In this document: one piece after another, positions 4,501 through 5,777 of the stretch
Layout of the letters: every line of letters begins with the position of its first letter
Numbering within the stretch: position 1 is the first letter of the stretch
DNA from: an uncultured Actinomycetes bacterium
GTDB taxonomy: Bacteria > Actinomycetota > Actinomycetes > Nanopelagicales > Nanopelagicaceae
NCBI GenBank assembly: GCA_903918325.1
Contig: CAIXDY010000130.1
Span: 1-5,777, forward strand
Reading direction: 5' to 3'
DNA: 5,777 bases
Program-made: the position numbers and the translations under genes
Notes under the pieces: generated by a model
What the model was told of the DNA's origin: nothing
Seen by the model: the letters and a program-made list of their open reading frames with translations, nothing else
The model's database searches: none

Positions 4501-5777
4501 ATGTCTAAAGTCCTAGCATCACTTCCAGTTGGAGAAAAAGTTGGAATCGCATTTTCTGGCGGTCTCGATACTTCTGTAGCTGTCGCTTGGATGCGCGAAA
4601 AAGGTGCGATTCCTTGTACTTACACCGCAGATCTTGGTCAGTACGACGAACCAGATATTGATTCAGTTCCAGGCCGCGCAAAAGAATATGGCGCCGAAAT
4701 TTCACGCCTTGTTGACTGCAAAACTGCACTTGTAGAAGAAGGTCTTGCTGCAATTGCTTGTGGTGCTTTCCATATTCGCTCTGGCGGAAAACAATATTTC
4801 AATACAACTCCACTCGGTCGTGCTGTTACCGGCACAATGTTGGTGCGCGCCATGTATTCAGATTCAGTAAATATTTGGGGAGATGGCTCGACCTATAAAG
4901 GCAATGACATTGAACGTTTTTATCGTTATGGGCTGTTAGCTAACCCAAATTTGCGAATCTATAAGCCATGGCTAGATGCTGATTTTGTAAATGAGCTCGG
5001 TGGACGTAAAGAAATGTCAGAGTACTTAGTTGCTCATGGTCTTCCTTACCGTGACAGTACTGAAAAAGCCTACTCAACCGATGCCAATATCTTAGGTGCA
5101 ACCCATGAAGCGAAATCTTTAGAGAATTTAGACACTTCAGTAGAACTCGTTCAACCTATTATGGGCGTGCGATTCTGGGATCCAGCCGTAAAGATCGATA
5201 GCGAAGATGTAAAGATTTCCTTTGTTCAAGGTCGACCAGTTGCAATTAACGGTAAGAACTTTGATGATGTAGTTGCTTTGATGAAAGAAGCCAATGCAAT
5301 CGGTGGCCGCCATGGTCTTGGGATGGCTGATCAAATTGAGAACCGCATTATTGAAGCTAAGAGCCGTGGCATTTATGAAGCTCCAGGAATGGCGCTGTTA
5401 TTTTTTGCTTATGAGCGTTTAATTAGCGCAATTCATAATGAAGACACTATTGCTAACTACCCTGCTGAAGGTCGCCGCTTAGGTCGCCTTTTGTATGAAG
5501 GTCGCTGGTTAGATCCACAAAGCTTGATGCTGCGTGAATCGCTGCAACGTTGGGTGGCATCTGCAGTTACTGGCGAAGTAACCATGCGACTACGCCGTGG
5601 TGATGACTATTCAATTATTAATACAACTGGTCCAGCGCTGAGTTATGCCCCAGAAAAACTTTCAATGGAGCGCACCGAAAACGCAGCTTTTGGCCCAGTT
5701 GATCGAATTGGTCAATTAACAATGCGTAACTTAGATATTGCCGATACCCGCGCCAAGCTCGAGATGTACCGTGCGCA
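4501..5777 (+). CDS. argG: Argininosuccinate synthase (C-terminal end cut by window edge)
   Basis: ArgG is the cytoplasmic enzyme that joins citrulline and aspartate with ATP to give argininosuccinate, the next-to-last step of arginine synthesis. The 425 visible residues follow the Escherichia coli-type (type 2, about 447 residues) protein almost without gaps. They include the ATP-binding P-loop AFSGGLDTS (17-25), YFNTTPLGRAVTGTMLV (99-115), IWGDGSTYKGNDIERF (125-140), EKAYSTDANILGATHEAK (188-205), IGGRHGLGMADQIENR (267-282) and GIYEAPGMALL (290-300). Only about 20 residues should lie beyond the edge. The ATG at 4501 gives the normal family N terminus. The shorter type 1 enzyme of about 400 residues is the form I expect in many actinobacteria, so the type 2 form here is worth noting. 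No other arginine gene is in the window, and no arginine-repressor site could be picked out in the 9-nt gap upstream. Confidence 0.98.
   Translation, partial: MSKVLASLPVGEKVGIAFSGGLDTSVAVAWMREKGAIPCTYTADLGQYDEPDIDSVPGRAKEYGAEISRLVDCKTALVEEGLAAIACGAFHIRSGGKQYFNTTPLGRAVTGTMLVRAMYSDSVNIWGDGSTYKGNDIERFYRYGLLANPNLRIYKPWLDADFVNELGGRKEMSEYLVAHGLPYRDSTEKAYSTDANILGATHEAKSLENLDTSVELVQPIMGVRFWDPAVKIDSEDVKISFVQGRPVAINGKNFDDVVALMKEANAIGGRHGLGMADQIENRIIEAKSRGIYEAPGMALLFFAYERLISAIHNEDTIANYPAEGRRLGRLLYEGRWLDPQSLMLRESLQRWVASAVTGEVTMRLRRGDDYSIINTTGPALSYAPEKLSMERTENAAFGPVDRIGQLTMRNLDIADTRAKLEMYRA

Noticed and set aside
4497..4508. ATG at 4497 as a short leader peptide (three codons) regulating argG.
   Set aside because: It is too short to act as an arginine attenuator, has no Arg codons and overlaps the argG ATG. 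It is more likely a chance result of the ATGCATG sequence.
3285..4753. Several minus-strand open frames of 76 to 94 codons opposite the methyltransferase and argG.
   Set aside because: All lie antisense to strongly conserved coding sequence and show no domain, signal or start features of their own.

Overview
The window looks like a piece of a streamlined, AT-rich actinobacterial chromosome (GC in the low 40s percent, estimated by eye). The protein signatures are actinobacterial: an OmpR-family regulator with a VDTYISYLRKKL recognition region, a histidine kinase with DAAHELRTP, a GH13_30-like alpha-glucosidase, and a small TMWCAYLF / WVAQTFLQLVLLSIIMVGQ membrane protein. Together with the low GC, very short gaps between genes and a kinase that seems to have lost its HAMP domain, this suggests a small-genome freshwater actinobacterium of the acI / Nanopelagicales kind. 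That placement is inference; there is no rRNA or other marker in the window.

Layout. The left part (1-1344) is on the minus strand. Read in the direction of transcription it holds a small secreted helical protein (907-1344), a two-helix membrane protein with a coiled-coil tail (504-881), and the 5' third of an alpha-glucosidase that runs off the left edge (1-419). A 100-bp divergent intergenic region (1345-1444) separates these from a plus-strand run: response regulator (1445-2128), sensor histidine kinase (2134-3282), a CCHH-type SAM-dependent methyltransferase (3292-4491), and argininosuccinate synthase argG (4501 to the right edge, about 20 residues short of complete). Apart from 1345-1444 and 420-503 the window is almost wholly coding. 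I see no RNA genes, insertion sequences, CRISPR arrays or attachment sites.

How the genes may work together. The regulator and kinase are an ordinary two-component pair, 5 nt apart. The secreted protein is divergent from the pair and shares its promoter region, so it is a natural candidate for a regulon member or an extracytoplasmic partner of the kinase. The methyltransferase and argG follow the kinase with 9-nt gaps but are functionally unrelated to it. Their start regions suggest that each has its own promoter.

The most notable signal is at the starts. At four of seven genes a TANNNT hexamer ends exactly 6 nt before the start codon, and a fifth gene has a one-base variant (CATTAT). Clear Shine-Dalgarno sequences are absent at those genes. 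This is the arrangement expected for leaderless transcripts, where a -10 element sets the transcription start on the first base of the start codon. At the methyltransferase and argG the -10 is the same sequence, TAGACT, and its first three bases are the stop codon of the gene before.
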